32,414 nucleotides of DNA. Origin: CAYVBE01 sp964448935. GTDB taxonomy: Bacteria > Planctomycetota > Brocadiia > SM23-32. The notes under the pieces are model-generated. The model was not told the origin of the DNA, did not search any database, and worked only from the letters and a program-made list of their open reading frames with translations. Shown piece after piece: positions 5,998 through 15,112 of this stretch. A program made the position numbers and the translations under genes. Where the stretch lies: contig CAYVBE010000024.1 of assembly GCA_964448935.1 (NCBI GenBank), positions 1-32,414 of the forward strand, written 5' to 3'. Position 1 is the stretch's first letter, and the number at the start of each line of letters is the position of its first letter.

Positions 5998-7923
5998 ATG
6001 CACAGGGTGATAATCTGGGCGGCGGTGGCGGTTCTGGCGGTCGCGCTCCCGGGCGGTCCGGCTCGGGCGGCGGAACTGAAGGCCATTGCCCCCCTGACGA
6101 CCCTCTGGACGCGCGAGGACGCCAAGTCGGCGGAACCGCGAGAGGCCGTCTACCTGGCGGCGCCGCGGGGTGGCACGTGCTCGGCCGTTGCGGTGTGGTT
6201 GCCGGACGAGGCCGACGGCCCGTGCCCCGTTGCAGAAACCACCGCGTTGACCGGGCCGGACGGGGCAATACCGGCCGACGCGGTACAGGTGCGCTACGCC
6301 CTGAAGCCCGAGTTGGAAGGCCGCCTGGAGGTCAACATGGACGACCGCAGCGCCGGGTTCGCCAGCGAGTGGTCGGTCCAGTACACCAACCGGGCGCACT
6401 ACGACACGCTGGCGCCGACGCCGCCCGATGCCTCCGGGATGGTGCCGGTGTGGGTGACGGTGGACGTCCCGCGCGGCGCCGCGCCCGGCCGCTACGCCGG
6501 CAAGTTGCGTGCAGGGGATCTGGCCGTGCCAATCGAGCTGCAGGTGGCGCGCTATGTGCTGCCGCCGCCTTCGGAGTGGCGCGAACACGCCGGATTCGAT
6601 ATCTCGCTCAGCATTCTGGCCGAGACCTACGACGTGCCGCTCTGGTCGGAGGAGCACTGGGCGCTGATTGACCGCACGCTGAGCCTGTTGGCCGAGATGG
6701 GCAACGACGACCTGCACCTGCCGGTGTACGTGCGCCACAACTACCTGGGTCGGATGCGCCCGATGGTGCGGTTTGTCGGCGAAGCCGATGGCGGCCTGGT
6801 GCCGGACCTGTCGCTGGTGGAGCGATTCCTGCGCCTCTACCACCAGCGTCTCGGCCCGCCCACCAACCTGGTGATTGGCCTGTGGGACCCGGCTTTTGCC
6901 ATGGGCCGGGGGCGGCGCCGCGGGCAGGCGGCGACGGCCTACCTGTTGGCACGCGGGGCGGAAGGCGAGTTCAAGACGACCCCTGCCAAAGCGCCCCCGT
7001 CGGAGAACGCCCGTGCCTACTGCGGGACCCTATGGGACGCTCTGCGGGAATTGACGCAAGAGCTTGGCTGGCAGGAGGATGCGCTGAAACTCGGTTATGC
7101 CGGCGATCGCCGGCCGGACCGGGAAACCGTGCGGTTCTTCGCCGAAATTGTGCCGGCAGCGCGATGGGCGTTGTTCACGCACATGCGCGGTGTCCCCGTG
7201 CCGGAGGTCGGCGACGAGGATTGGGGCATTGACGATATGCCGGTGGGGCAGGGCGCGCACGTCTACGTGAGCACGCAGCAAGGCCCGCCACCGCCGGAGG
7301 ATGCCGACTGGCCGGCCGGCGTGCGGGGCGGATGGCGTCTGCCGTTCAATATGCCCACCTACGCGCGCCTCTGGCTCTATGACTACTCCCCGCTGGGGCA
7401 GTTCCGGTTCTTCCCGGACTCTGTCATGGGTGAGTTGGGTGAAATGGACGACGGCGAACTCAATCTGCCGATCCCGGCGGACGGTTTCTTGCACGTGGGG
7501 TTCAATTTCTGGGAACTTCCCGGTGGTGGCGGCCCGCGTTCGCGCCGCGGCAAGCAGCCACAGTGGGCCAACATGCTCCGCAGCGGCGTCAACATGCTGG
7601 TGGCCCCCGGGCCCGAAGGTCCCCTGAGCACCGTGCGGCGGGAGATGTTCCGCCAGGGGCAGCAGGACGCCCAGGCCCGCGTGGACATCGAGGAAGCGAT
7701 GCTGTCGGGCCGGTTGGACGCCGACCTGCTCGGGCGCTGTTCGGCCTTTTTGACGGAACTGGCGCGGGTGCGCAGCCGTGACGGGGAGCTTTTCGACGGG
7801 TTCGAGACCTACATCCAGATGGACTATCGGGCGTGCATCTACGGCCGGCCGGAGCGGGTGGACCGCCTGGCCCTGCGGCTTTACGAGCTGGCCGCCGAGG
7901 TGAACAGGCCGACGGACGGGTGA
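5998..7923 (+). CDS. Exported glycoside-hydrolase-like protein (DUF4091-like), function unknown
   Basis: The 641-residue product begins with a clear Sec signal peptide (MHRVIIWAAVAVLAVALPGG, cleavage probably after ARAA at about residue 24). A beta-sandwich-like region follows to about residue 180 (VWVTVDVPRGAAPGRYAGKL). Then comes an alpha/beta region starting HAGFDISLSILAETYDVPLW that looks like a TIM barrel with long insertions (HLPVYVRHNYLGRMRPM, DLSLVERFLRLYHQRLGPP). This layout is common in large uncharacterised exported proteins annotated DUF4091 or glycoside-hydrolase-domain in PVC bacteria. Catalytic residues cannot be assigned. ATG 5998 gives the signal peptide directly and follows GGGAAGG. 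It is the first gene of the plus-strand run and probably acts on the same glycan as its neighbours. The family call is tentative. Confidence 0.6.
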   Translation: MHRVIIWAAVAVLAVALPGGPARAAELKAIAPLTTLWTREDAKSAEPREAVYLAAPRGGTCSAVAVWLPDEADGPCPVAETTALTGPDGAIPADAVQVRYALKPELEGRLEVNMDDRSAGFASEWSVQYTNRAHYDTLAPTPPDASGMVPVWVTVDVPRGAAPGRYAGKLRAGDLAVPIELQVARYVLPPPSEWREHAGFDISLSILAETYDVPLWSEEHWALIDRTLSLLAEMGNDDLHLPVYVRHNYLGRMRPMVRFVGEADGGLVPDLSLVERFLRLYHQRLGPPTNLVIGLWDPAFAMGRGRRRGQAATAYLLARGAEGEFKTTPAKAPPSENARAYCGTLWDALRELTQELGWQEDALKLGYAGDRRPDRETVRFFAEIVPAARWALFTHMRGVPVPEVGDEDWGIDDMPVGQGAHVYVSTQQGPPPPEDADWPAGVRGGWRLPFNMPTYARLWLYDYSPLGQFRFFPDSVMGELGEMDDGELNLPIPADGFLHVGFNFWELPGGGGPRSRRGKQPQWANMLRSGVNMLVAPGPEGPLSTVRREMFRQGQQDAQARVDIEEAMLSGRLDADLLGRCSAFLTELARVRSRDGELFDGFETYIQMDYRACIYGRPERVDRLALRLYELAAEVNRPTDG

Positions 7924-8030
7924 GAATCCTGTTCGACGGCCGGACGCTGGACGCCGTGGGGCGTGACGGTGAGGAGGAAGAACTCCATGAGCGGAATGCC
8001 GTCGGGAACACTGGGACCGGGAGGGATACG

Positions 8031-10220
8031 ATGACAGGAAAGATGAACGTGATTGTGTTCGTGCTGGCCATCCTCGTCGGAGCCGGCTGCGCTCAGACGG
8101 CGGAAGCTCAGGAGACCGCCTATGGACGCATCACCAAGAGCGATCTGCCCGCCCCGGCGGCCGATGCGCGCAATGTGAATGAGGAGCCTGTGGTGCCGCT
8201 GGAGGAGCGCTATCTGGCCCGGCCACTGCTCGATACGCCCATGCGCGACCCGAGCGCCTGCGCGGGACCGGACGGGACGTACTACCTGATCGGCGTGCCG
8301 CCGGTGGAGCGCGCCGATGGCACACTTGATTGGCAAAAGGGAACCGCGATCCGCCTCTGGAAGTCGGGCGATCTCAAGACCTGGGAAGACGCGGGCGTGG
8401 TCTGGGACCTGACCAGGGCCGGCTGGACCCCTGAGGCCGGCAATGCCATCAACTGGGCCAAACCGCCCCGGGGAAAGCCCGGCGTTGTGGATTCGCTGCG
8501 GCACAGCTACGCCGTGACCGGGCCGGAAATCCACTACCTGAAGGGCACGTTCTGGATCCCGTTCTCGGTCAGCGACTACGGCACCGGGCTGCTCAAGAGC
8601 ACCACCGGCAAGGCCGAGGGGCCGTACGCAGTCTGGGGCGATGTGGTCATGGGGAAGAACTGTATCACCACCACCGGCTCGGACCCGTCGCTGTTCCAGG
8701 ACGACGACGGCAGCGTTTACTGGCTGTGGAGCCCCGCGTGGATCGCCCGGATGACCGACGACCTCAAGGGATTGGCCGAAAAGCCGCGCCTGCTCCGGTG
8801 CACTCCGCAGCAGGAGCCGAACGGGACCGACCTGCTGGTCGGCCGCCGCGGACCGTTCCTGTTCAAGGCCAACGGCATCTACCACCTGTGCGCCGCCGAC
8901 CTGATGCCGCGCCTGGGCATCCAGGTCGAGGACACCCTGGTGGCCACCTCAAAGACGTTGTTCGGTCCGTACTCGAAGCGGATCATGATGATCCCTCACG
9001 GCGGCCAGACCACGGTGTTCCGGGACGCCGAGGGCGAGTACCACGCGACCGTGTGCGGACGCGACAGCTACGCCGCCGTCCGCGACCGGGCGGGCATCGT
9101 GCCCCTGGAGTGGATGACGTCTTTCCGCTATCAGTTCCATATGCCCGACGGTGTTCTGCGCGCCCATCCCCGGAAGGTCTACACCGAACGCGGACCCTGG
9201 CACAAAATGCTGCCGCTGTTCAACAAGCCCGGCTGCAAAATCCGGGACAACCACATGATGCAGGGGCCGGACGGCTACTTCTACGTCTCCGGCTCGGTCT
9301 ATGGCGAAGACTATGTCGGCAAGATGCCGATCTTCCGCTCCCGCGACCTGAAGAACTGGGAGGAGATCATCGTCCGGACGTTTGACGACGACACCGGGCT
9401 TCCCGACGAGATGCGCCGGTTCCGCCATCGCAACAAGGACGGTGAGATCATACTCAATAGCTGGAACAACTACTACATGTCGGTCACCGTCAATTATGTG
9501 CCGCAACTCGATAACTATGTCATCAGCTACGAACGCTGGTTCTATGACTATAAGGGCCCGAAGCCCGAGGGGAAGCTGCCCACATCCGGTTACCTGATCA
9601 GCACCTCCGGGCGCGGCGAAGGTCCCTACGAGAGGGTGGAGACATCCACCGGGGTCAACTGCTCCAAGTTCTTCGAGGACGACGACGGCGCCTTCTACAA
9701 CACGGGCGGCTGCAACTTCCTAAACCGCCTGAACCGGGATTTTTCCAGAAAGGGCAGGCTGCCCAACCCGCAACCGCCGTCGGGCTGTCTGCAGTTTGAG
9801 GACAGCGGGTGCGGTCTGGTCAAGATGCACGGCAAGTACCTGTTCTTCACTATTACCTGCGCGACGAGCAATTTCGAAGGAATGCCCCGTAGCGCAGCCG
9901 ATTACGGCTCCGCCTTCGTCCAGGCCGACAGCCCCGAGGGGCCGTGGTCCGAATGGATGCCCGGCCCGCGCCATTGCGCGTGGGGCTTCCCCTTCCGCGG
10001 CCTCGACGGCCATTGGTACGCCTCGCCTTTCGGCGAGGACATCCTGGGGGCGTTCCATCAGAAAGTCGGCCTCGTGCGCCTGAAGACCGAACTCCGGGAC
10101 GGTCTGGTTCACATAGACATAGACGACGACTGGACCCCGGCGGACTACGAGCCGATCACCGAATACCGGGGCGAAGGCAAATGGTCGCCCTACACGGACT
10201 TTGCCGGGGACACTGAATAG
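8031..10220 (+). CDS. Exported GH43-like protein with two five-bladed propeller modules
   Basis: The 729-residue product starts with an export signal (VIVFVLAILVGAGCAQ). A lipoprotein cleavage at C22 or a Sec cut near AEAQ are both possible; the lipobox is imperfect. The mature protein is two related modules of about 330 residues, each opening with an R-D and a P-D-G-x-(Y/F)-Y block: MRDPSACAGPDGTYYLIG near residue 71 and KIRDNHMMQGPDGYFYVSG near residue 403. Recurring sub-motifs LWKSGDLKTWED, LLKSTTGKAEGPY and FRSRDLKNWEE mark propeller blades of the GH43/GH32/GH117 type. The first R-D-P retains the GH43 general-base Asp; the second has R-D-N. This implies an exo-acting hydrolase of arabinose-, xylose- or galactose-containing chains, or a binding protein. 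ATG 8031 follows GGGAGGG. It is followed 10 bp later by a PQQ-propeller gene. Confidence 0.7.
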   Translation: MTGKMNVIVFVLAILVGAGCAQTAEAQETAYGRITKSDLPAPAADARNVNEEPVVPLEERYLARPLLDTPMRDPSACAGPDGTYYLIGVPPVERADGTLDWQKGTAIRLWKSGDLKTWEDAGVVWDLTRAGWTPEAGNAINWAKPPRGKPGVVDSLRHSYAVTGPEIHYLKGTFWIPFSVSDYGTGLLKSTTGKAEGPYAVWGDVVMGKNCITTTGSDPSLFQDDDGSVYWLWSPAWIARMTDDLKGLAEKPRLLRCTPQQEPNGTDLLVGRRGPFLFKANGIYHLCAADLMPRLGIQVEDTLVATSKTLFGPYSKRIMMIPHGGQTTVFRDAEGEYHATVCGRDSYAAVRDRAGIVPLEWMTSFRYQFHMPDGVLRAHPRKVYTERGPWHKMLPLFNKPGCKIRDNHMMQGPDGYFYVSGSVYGEDYVGKMPIFRSRDLKNWEEIIVRTFDDDTGLPDEMRRFRHRNKDGEIILNSWNNYYMSVTVNYVPQLDNYVISYERWFYDYKGPKPEGKLPTSGYLISTSGRGEGPYERVETSTGVNCSKFFEDDDGAFYNTGGCNFLNRLNRDFSRKGRLPNPQPPSGCLQFEDSGCGLVKMHGKYLFFTITCATSNFEGMPRSAADYGSAFVQADSPEGPWSEWMPGPRHCAWGFPFRGLDGHWYASPFGEDILGAFHQKVGLVRLKTELRDGLVHIDIDDDWTPADYEPITEYRGEGKWSPYTDFAGDTE

Positions 10221-10230
10221 GAGGGAAACG

Positions 10231-13200
10231 ATGATCAGGCACGCGATCTGGGCTGTTATGGGTCTGTTGGCGGCGGCGAATGTTTGCGCCGCCGACCCCG
10301 TCGAGCAGATTGAGAACGCGAACATTACGGGTGGCTTGGTGGCGCAGGTCGGATCCGACGATCTGACGTTGAAAGGGCTCGGTGATTGCTTTCACGTCCG
10401 GATGCTGCTGCCGGACGCTGCCTCCGTCGAGAAGGCGCAGGCGGCGGTTGCGGAGGCTGGATTGCAGGGACGCTTCACCGTGGCGGCGTGGGACGGCGGG
10501 AGGCTGCCGTTCGCCGACCGCGTGCTGAACGCGCTGGTCCTGGTGGAGGACGGGCTGGTGAGTGAGGAGGAAGCGACCCGCGTGCTGGCGCCGGGCGGGC
10601 TGCTGGTCTCCCCCGAACGCAGCACCGCCGCGCGCTGGCCGGACAGCATGGATGAGTGGACGCACTACCTCTACGATGCCAGCGGCAACGCGGTGTCGAA
10701 AGACCGCGAGGTGGCCTCGCCCCGCTCCTTCCGCTGGAACGCGCCGCCGCGCCACCTGCGCAGCCACAGCTACAGCTCCAGCTTCACCGGGCTGGTCACC
10801 GCCGGCGGCCGCGTTTTCCACATCCTGGACGAAGGCACGTTTCTCTTCGAGCACGGCGGTACCACGCCCCGGTTCTCCCTGGTCGCCCGCGACGCGTTTA
10901 ACGGTGGGCTCCTGTGGAAAAAGGAACTCGAAGGCTACGGCCAGCCGTTTTACGAGGATGTCGCCGGGCAGGCCGTGCGCGACAAAATCTGGCGCACGCC
11001 GCTGAGCATGAACCGCCGCTTGGTGGCTGCGGGAGAGCGGGTGTACGCGGCATTGGATTACCGGGATTCCGCCCTCAGCATCCTGGACGCGGCCACGGGC
11101 GAAGTGCTGCACGAGCTGGACCTGGGCGGCGTGGATGAGATCATCGCGGACGGCGAGCTGGTCCTCTGCCGTGTGCGACCGGAGATCCCCATGCCTACGG
11201 CAGAAATGAAGGGCGAGAACGCCTGGACCGGCCAACAGAAGCTGAAGAAGGAGGGATACGAGAATCCCAAGCAGGAACTTCGGGCCCGGGTCTTCGACAG
11301 GCTCCGCGGGGCCGATAACGAGGAGATCGTGGCTGTGGACGCCGCGGCGGGTGACGTCGTCTGGCGTCACCACGCCGGGCGGGTCGCCGTGCAGAGCCTG
11401 GCCATGGCCGAAGGCAAGGTGGTCTATCACGATTACGAGAAACTGGTCGCGCTGGACGCCCGGACGGGCGAACCGGTGTGGAAGTATGCCTGCCCCGCGG
11501 AACGCAGGGGCATGATCCGGAACCTCCTCGGCAATCTGCTGATTGAGGACGGAAAGGTCCTGTGGACAAGCTCCAACACGGGCGGCGGCGTGTGTCTGAA
11601 CCTGAGCGATGGCGAAGAACTGTGGACACATGACAGCATGGGCACCACCGGCGGCTTCGCATTCCCGACGGCACAGCGCGTGATCAATGGCGTCATCTAC
11701 AAGGACATGCTCAGGACCTGGAACACTTTGATGCTGGCCGATGCATCGCAGGCGCCGATTCCGGACATCGGTCAGATGCAGACCCGCGGCCACCACATCC
11801 GCTGCTTCCCCGGCAAGGCCACCGAGCGGTTCCTGATCACCCCCCATCGCGGCGCCGAGTTTATTGACCTGAGCGGCAAAGGGGAACACATGGTGAACGA
11901 CTGGCTGCGCGGCGCCTGCAGCCTGGGTAATATGCCCGCCAACGGACTGTTCTACGTTACGCCCGACCCGTGCAGTTGCTACGCCGGGGCGCGCATTTAC
12001 GGGTTCTCCGCACTGGCTCCCGAGGAACCGGTGGGTCTGACAGGGGCCCCGGCACCCGACGCACGCGAGCGCCTGGTCAAAGGCCCGGCCTATGACCGCC
12101 GGTTCGACGCGGGAAGGCCGACCGGATGGTTCGCGCACCGCGCCGATTCCCGGCGCACAGCCCGGGCAGCCAGTGTCCTGTCCGACGCGTTGACGCCGAC
12201 ATGGACGGTCGAACTCGGCGGCGAACTCACCCAGGCCACCGTCGCGGCCGGCAGGGCCTATCTGGTCCGGAAAGACGGCTACGAGCTTTACTGCCTCGAC
12301 CTGGCCGATGGCGATACGCTCTGGCGGCGCGCCTTCCCCGCCGCGCTGGACGGCCCGCCGACCGTCGTGGGCAACCGTCTGTATCTGGGCTGCCGGGACG
12401 GGCGCGTCCACTGCCTGAGCGCCGACGACGGCCGGGTGGTCTGGAGCTTCCTCGCCGCACCGCTGGAGCGGCTGACGCTGTCCGAAGACAGGCTGGAGAG
12501 CCTCTGGCCGGTCTCCTCGAGCGTCCTCTACCACAAGGGCCTGATCTACGCCCTCGCCGGCCGCTGCAGCTACCTGGACGGCGGCATCCGGCTCTATGCC
12601 CTGGACCCCGCCACCGGCGCGGTCCGGCACAGGGCTCTGCTGGAGGGACCGTGGCCGGACGAGGAGACGCTGCGCACCCCGGTGGTCACCGAGGGTGACC
12701 GGCGACAGGCGCTGAACACGGGTGACAAGTCGAAACTGGAGCAGATCAACCGGGCCATCAGCGACCAGTACGCCACCGGCTACAACCTCTACGGGGGCGA
12801 GGCCGACCTGCTGGCCACCGACGGCGAGGACCTCTACCTGACCCAGAACAAGTTCGATTCCAGGCTGAACCGCATCCCGCTGAAACGCGACTGGATCTCC
12901 GGCTACACGCCGATGGGCAGATACCACATGATGGCCGACTCCGGGTTCCTGGACGACACCATGTATCACCGCACGTTCATGGTGTGGGACGACGCCTGGC
13001 CTTCCTACGGCACCGGGCCGGGCTCGGCCGCGCGGGGCGGGACGGTGGTGGCCGTCGGCGAGGAGCGTGCCTACGCCGCCCAGCACTTCCAGCGCGGCGG
13101 CTACGCGGTCCACCCGCCCGGTTCGGGCAATAAGATCGTTGCCGACGAACTCGACACCGAAAACCTGGCGGGCGGCATCTACAACGAGAAGTTCGACCGG

Positions 13201-13542
13201 AAGGGAGGGCTGGGCGACAAACAGTTCGAGCGGGTCTCCGACCCCCTGTGGGAGACGCAGACGCCCGTCATCCTCCGGTCCATCCTCGTCGCCTCCGACG
13301 GCCGGGGGAACGAACTGGTCTTCACCGCCGGCATCGTCGAGGGCACGAGCGTGGAGCAGTGGGACAAATCCACCTACTTCATCGGCCCCGGCAAGCTCCA
13401 GGTCCACAGTGGAGAGACCGGCGAACTGCTGGCCGAATACGACCTGCCCGCCTGCCCGGTCTTTGACGGCATGAGCGCCGCGGGTGGTCGGCTGATCGTC
13501 CCCATGGTAAACGGGCAGGTGATCTGCCTGCAATCTGACTGA
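10231..13542 (+). CDS. Exported PQQ-propeller protein with methyltransferase-like N-terminus, copy A
   Basis: The 1103-residue product has a Sec signal (IWAVMGLLAAANVCAA, cleavage about residue 21). Residues about 31-128 read as a class I methyltransferase Rossmann fold: NITGGLVAQVG, the WDGGRLPFADRVLNALVLVE segment, and RVLAPGGLLV near the end. The SAM-binding glycine motif is degenerate (VGSDDL where G-x-G-D-G is expected). A linker DEWTHYLYDASGNAV (about 141-155) leads to many BamB/PQQ-type repeats, for example ALDARTGEPVWKYACP and LGCRDGRVHCLSADDGRVVW. No dehydrogenase motif for PQQ chemistry was recognised; the propeller may bind glycans or proteins. GGAGGG precedes ATG 10231. A paralogue lies at 18241-21507, also directly after a GH43-like gene. 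Architecture is clear; function is unknown. Confidence 0.75.
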   Translation: MIRHAIWAVMGLLAAANVCAADPVEQIENANITGGLVAQVGSDDLTLKGLGDCFHVRMLLPDAASVEKAQAAVAEAGLQGRFTVAAWDGGRLPFADRVLNALVLVEDGLVSEEEATRVLAPGGLLVSPERSTAARWPDSMDEWTHYLYDASGNAVSKDREVASPRSFRWNAPPRHLRSHSYSSSFTGLVTAGGRVFHILDEGTFLFEHGGTTPRFSLVARDAFNGGLLWKKELEGYGQPFYEDVAGQAVRDKIWRTPLSMNRRLVAAGERVYAALDYRDSALSILDAATGEVLHELDLGGVDEIIADGELVLCRVRPEIPMPTAEMKGENAWTGQQKLKKEGYENPKQELRARVFDRLRGADNEEIVAVDAAAGDVVWRHHAGRVAVQSLAMAEGKVVYHDYEKLVALDARTGEPVWKYACPAERRGMIRNLLGNLLIEDGKVLWTSSNTGGGVCLNLSDGEELWTHDSMGTTGGFAFPTAQRVINGVIYKDMLRTWNTLMLADASQAPIPDIGQMQTRGHHIRCFPGKATERFLITPHRGAEFIDLSGKGEHMVNDWLRGACSLGNMPANGLFYVTPDPCSCYAGARIYGFSALAPEEPVGLTGAPAPDARERLVKGPAYDRRFDAGRPTGWFAHRADSRRTARAASVLSDALTPTWTVELGGELTQATVAAGRAYLVRKDGYELYCLDLADGDTLWRRAFPAALDGPPTVVGNRLYLGCRDGRVHCLSADDGRVVWSFLAAPLERLTLSEDRLESLWPVSSSVLYHKGLIYALAGRCSYLDGGIRLYALDPATGAVRHRALLEGPWPDEETLRTPVVTEGDRRQALNTGDKSKLEQINRAISDQYATGYNLYGGEADLLATDGEDLYLTQNKFDSRLNRIPLKRDWISGYTPMGRYHMMADSGFLDDTMYHRTFMVWDDAWPSYGTGPGSAARGGTVVAVGEERAYAAQHFQRGGYAVHPPGSGNKIVADELDTENLAGGIYNEKFDRKGGLGDKQFERVSDPLWETQTPVILRSILVASDGRGNELVFTAGIVEGTSVEQWDKSTYFIGPGKLQVHSGETGELLAEYDLPACPVFDGMSAAGGRLIVPMVNGQVICLQSD

Positions 13543-13557
13543 AGACAAGGAAGCTTC

Positions 13558-15081
13558 ATGGGTTACCACCCCGAGGGCACGAGCGTGAAGGACGCGTGGT
13601 ACTTCACCGCCGGAGACGAGGTACACTGTATCCACATGCAGCGGCACGATCCCGACGCGGAGGACGATGTGCGTCAATTCTGCAGCCTCGGCCATGCGGT
13701 GAGCACCGACCTCATCGCCTGGCGCACGCTGCCCACGGCGCTCCGCGGAGGCGAACCGGGCAGCTACGACGACGGGCGCCTGCACACCGGCTGCGTGATC
13801 GAGGTGGACGGCACCTGCTACCTCTACCACACGGCCACCTCCACCGCGCAGAGAGGCGTGAACCGGACAGCGCTGGCGACCTCGACCGACACCATCACCT
13901 GGGAGAAGCATCCCGAGAACCCCATCATCGTGCCCGACCCGCGCTGGTATTACAGTGAGGGCTCGATGACGGACCTCCGCTGCCACGGCTGGCCGATCGT
14001 GGACTGCCGGGACTTCGAGGTGGTGCCGGACCCCGACGGCGACGGCTACTGGGGCTTCTACGCGGCGCGGCGCCACGGGACAGAGTGCGCTGAGACCTCG
14101 GTCATCGCGCTGTGCCATTCCACCGACCTGGTCCACTGGGAGCACCACCCGCCCTGTTTTGCGCCCGACCGCTACGCCTGCATCGAGGTTCCGGATGTGT
14201 TCTTCCTCGACGGCCGGTGGTACCTCCTTTGCCTGACCGGGAACGGTTACGGCCAGCGCCGCATGATGTCCGACCGAAACCTGCGGCAGGGCACCATCTA
14301 TGCGGTGGCCGACCGCGTCCAGGGGCCTTACCATGAGCCGGATGACAACGTCCTGATCGGTTCCATCGGCCGGAATGGCTTCGCCGCGAGAACCGTGCAG
14401 CGGGACGGCGTCCGTTACCTGTTCTACACGCAGGTGGAAAGCCAGGACGGGTCCGACATCTGCACCATCTCGGTGCCGAAGGTGCTGCGCACCGATGGGT
14501 CAGGGAGGCTCTTGCCGTGCTATTTCGGCGGTCTGGACGCCTACCGGGGGGGGCGGCTTCTGGAGTCGGTCGCCGATCCCTTCCTGGACAACGAGGGCCA
14601 ATGGGGCAGCATCGGCGATTGGCGCCGGGAGTCGGGGCCGCTGACCGGAAGCTGCCGCACCGACTGGGCGCTGCACGTCTACGAGCGATCGGGTGACGAT
14701 TTCATCTGCGCGGCGGACGTGCGTATCCAGGACGCCCGGAGCGCCGGGCTGGCCTTCCGCATCCGGGGAGACGACGTGCGCGGCGGCTGCTACGCGGCCA
14801 TCCTGGACGCCGACGCGGGCGAGGTCATCCTCACCCGTCCAAGGAACTTCCGCACCCTCGATAAGAGGAACTGGCCGGTGCGGCGGGACCGCACCTACCG
14901 GCTCAAGTGCGCGGTCTCCGGCTCGGTGATCAACCTGTTCATTGACGGCGTCCTGGCGCTGCAGACCTCCGATCCGGAGTTCAGCCGTGGACGGTTCGGC
15001 CTCTTCGTCGAACGCGGCGCGGCCCGGTTCTCGCGCCTGACCGCCGACCGGCTGCACGGTAAAGCGGGATTGTCCGAATGA
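13558..15081 (+). CDS. GH32/GH43-like protein with C-terminal lectin-like domain, no signal peptide
   Basis: The 507-residue product begins MGYHPEGTSVKDAWYFTAG without a hydrophobic signal, so it is probably cytoplasmic, unlike its neighbours. Residues 1 to about 330 look like a five-bladed propeller of clan GH-J/GH-F: GHAVSTDLIAWRTLPTAL, ALATSTDTITWEKHPENP and CHSTDLVHWEHHPP are blade motifs. C-R-D-F near residue 158 and I-E-V-P-D near 210 sit where GH32 enzymes have R-D-P and E-C. The GH32 nucleophile motif (W-M-N-D-P-N-G) is not visible at the N-terminus; AWYFTAGDEVHCIHMQ occupies that place. Residues about 350-500 form a concanavalin-like beta-sandwich (FICAADVRIQDARSAGLAFR, LFIDGVLALQTSDPEFSRGR). 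ATG 13558 follows AAGGAAG, 15 bp after the PQQ gene. It may hydrolyse imported oligosaccharides or be inactive. Confidence 0.65.
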   Translation: MGYHPEGTSVKDAWYFTAGDEVHCIHMQRHDPDAEDDVRQFCSLGHAVSTDLIAWRTLPTALRGGEPGSYDDGRLHTGCVIEVDGTCYLYHTATSTAQRGVNRTALATSTDTITWEKHPENPIIVPDPRWYYSEGSMTDLRCHGWPIVDCRDFEVVPDPDGDGYWGFYAARRHGTECAETSVIALCHSTDLVHWEHHPPCFAPDRYACIEVPDVFFLDGRWYLLCLTGNGYGQRRMMSDRNLRQGTIYAVADRVQGPYHEPDDNVLIGSIGRNGFAARTVQRDGVRYLFYTQVESQDGSDICTISVPKVLRTDGSGRLLPCYFGGLDAYRGGRLLESVADPFLDNEGQWGSIGDWRRESGPLTGSCRTDWALHVYERSGDDFICAADVRIQDARSAGLAFRIRGDDVRGGCYAAILDADAGEVILTRPRNFRTLDKRNWPVRRDRTYRLKCAVSGSVINLFIDGVLALQTSDPEFSRGRFGLFVERGAARFSRLTADRLHGKAGLSE

Positions 15082-15112
15082 TGTTCCTGAAAACGCGCAC
15101 CGGAGGAGTGTG

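Noticed and set aside
7921..7960. ILFDGRTLD reading just after the first glycoside-hydrolase-like gene, recalling the start of DUF1080 domains
   Set aside because: Only about nine residues match and no DUF1080 continuation follows in any frame before the next gene.
10156..14334. Very long antisense reading frame (1392 codons) across PQQ copy A and the GH32/43-like gene
   Set aside because: High-GC third-position bias opens the opposite frame. The translation lacks domains, and both sense genes have clear families, starts and ribosome sites.
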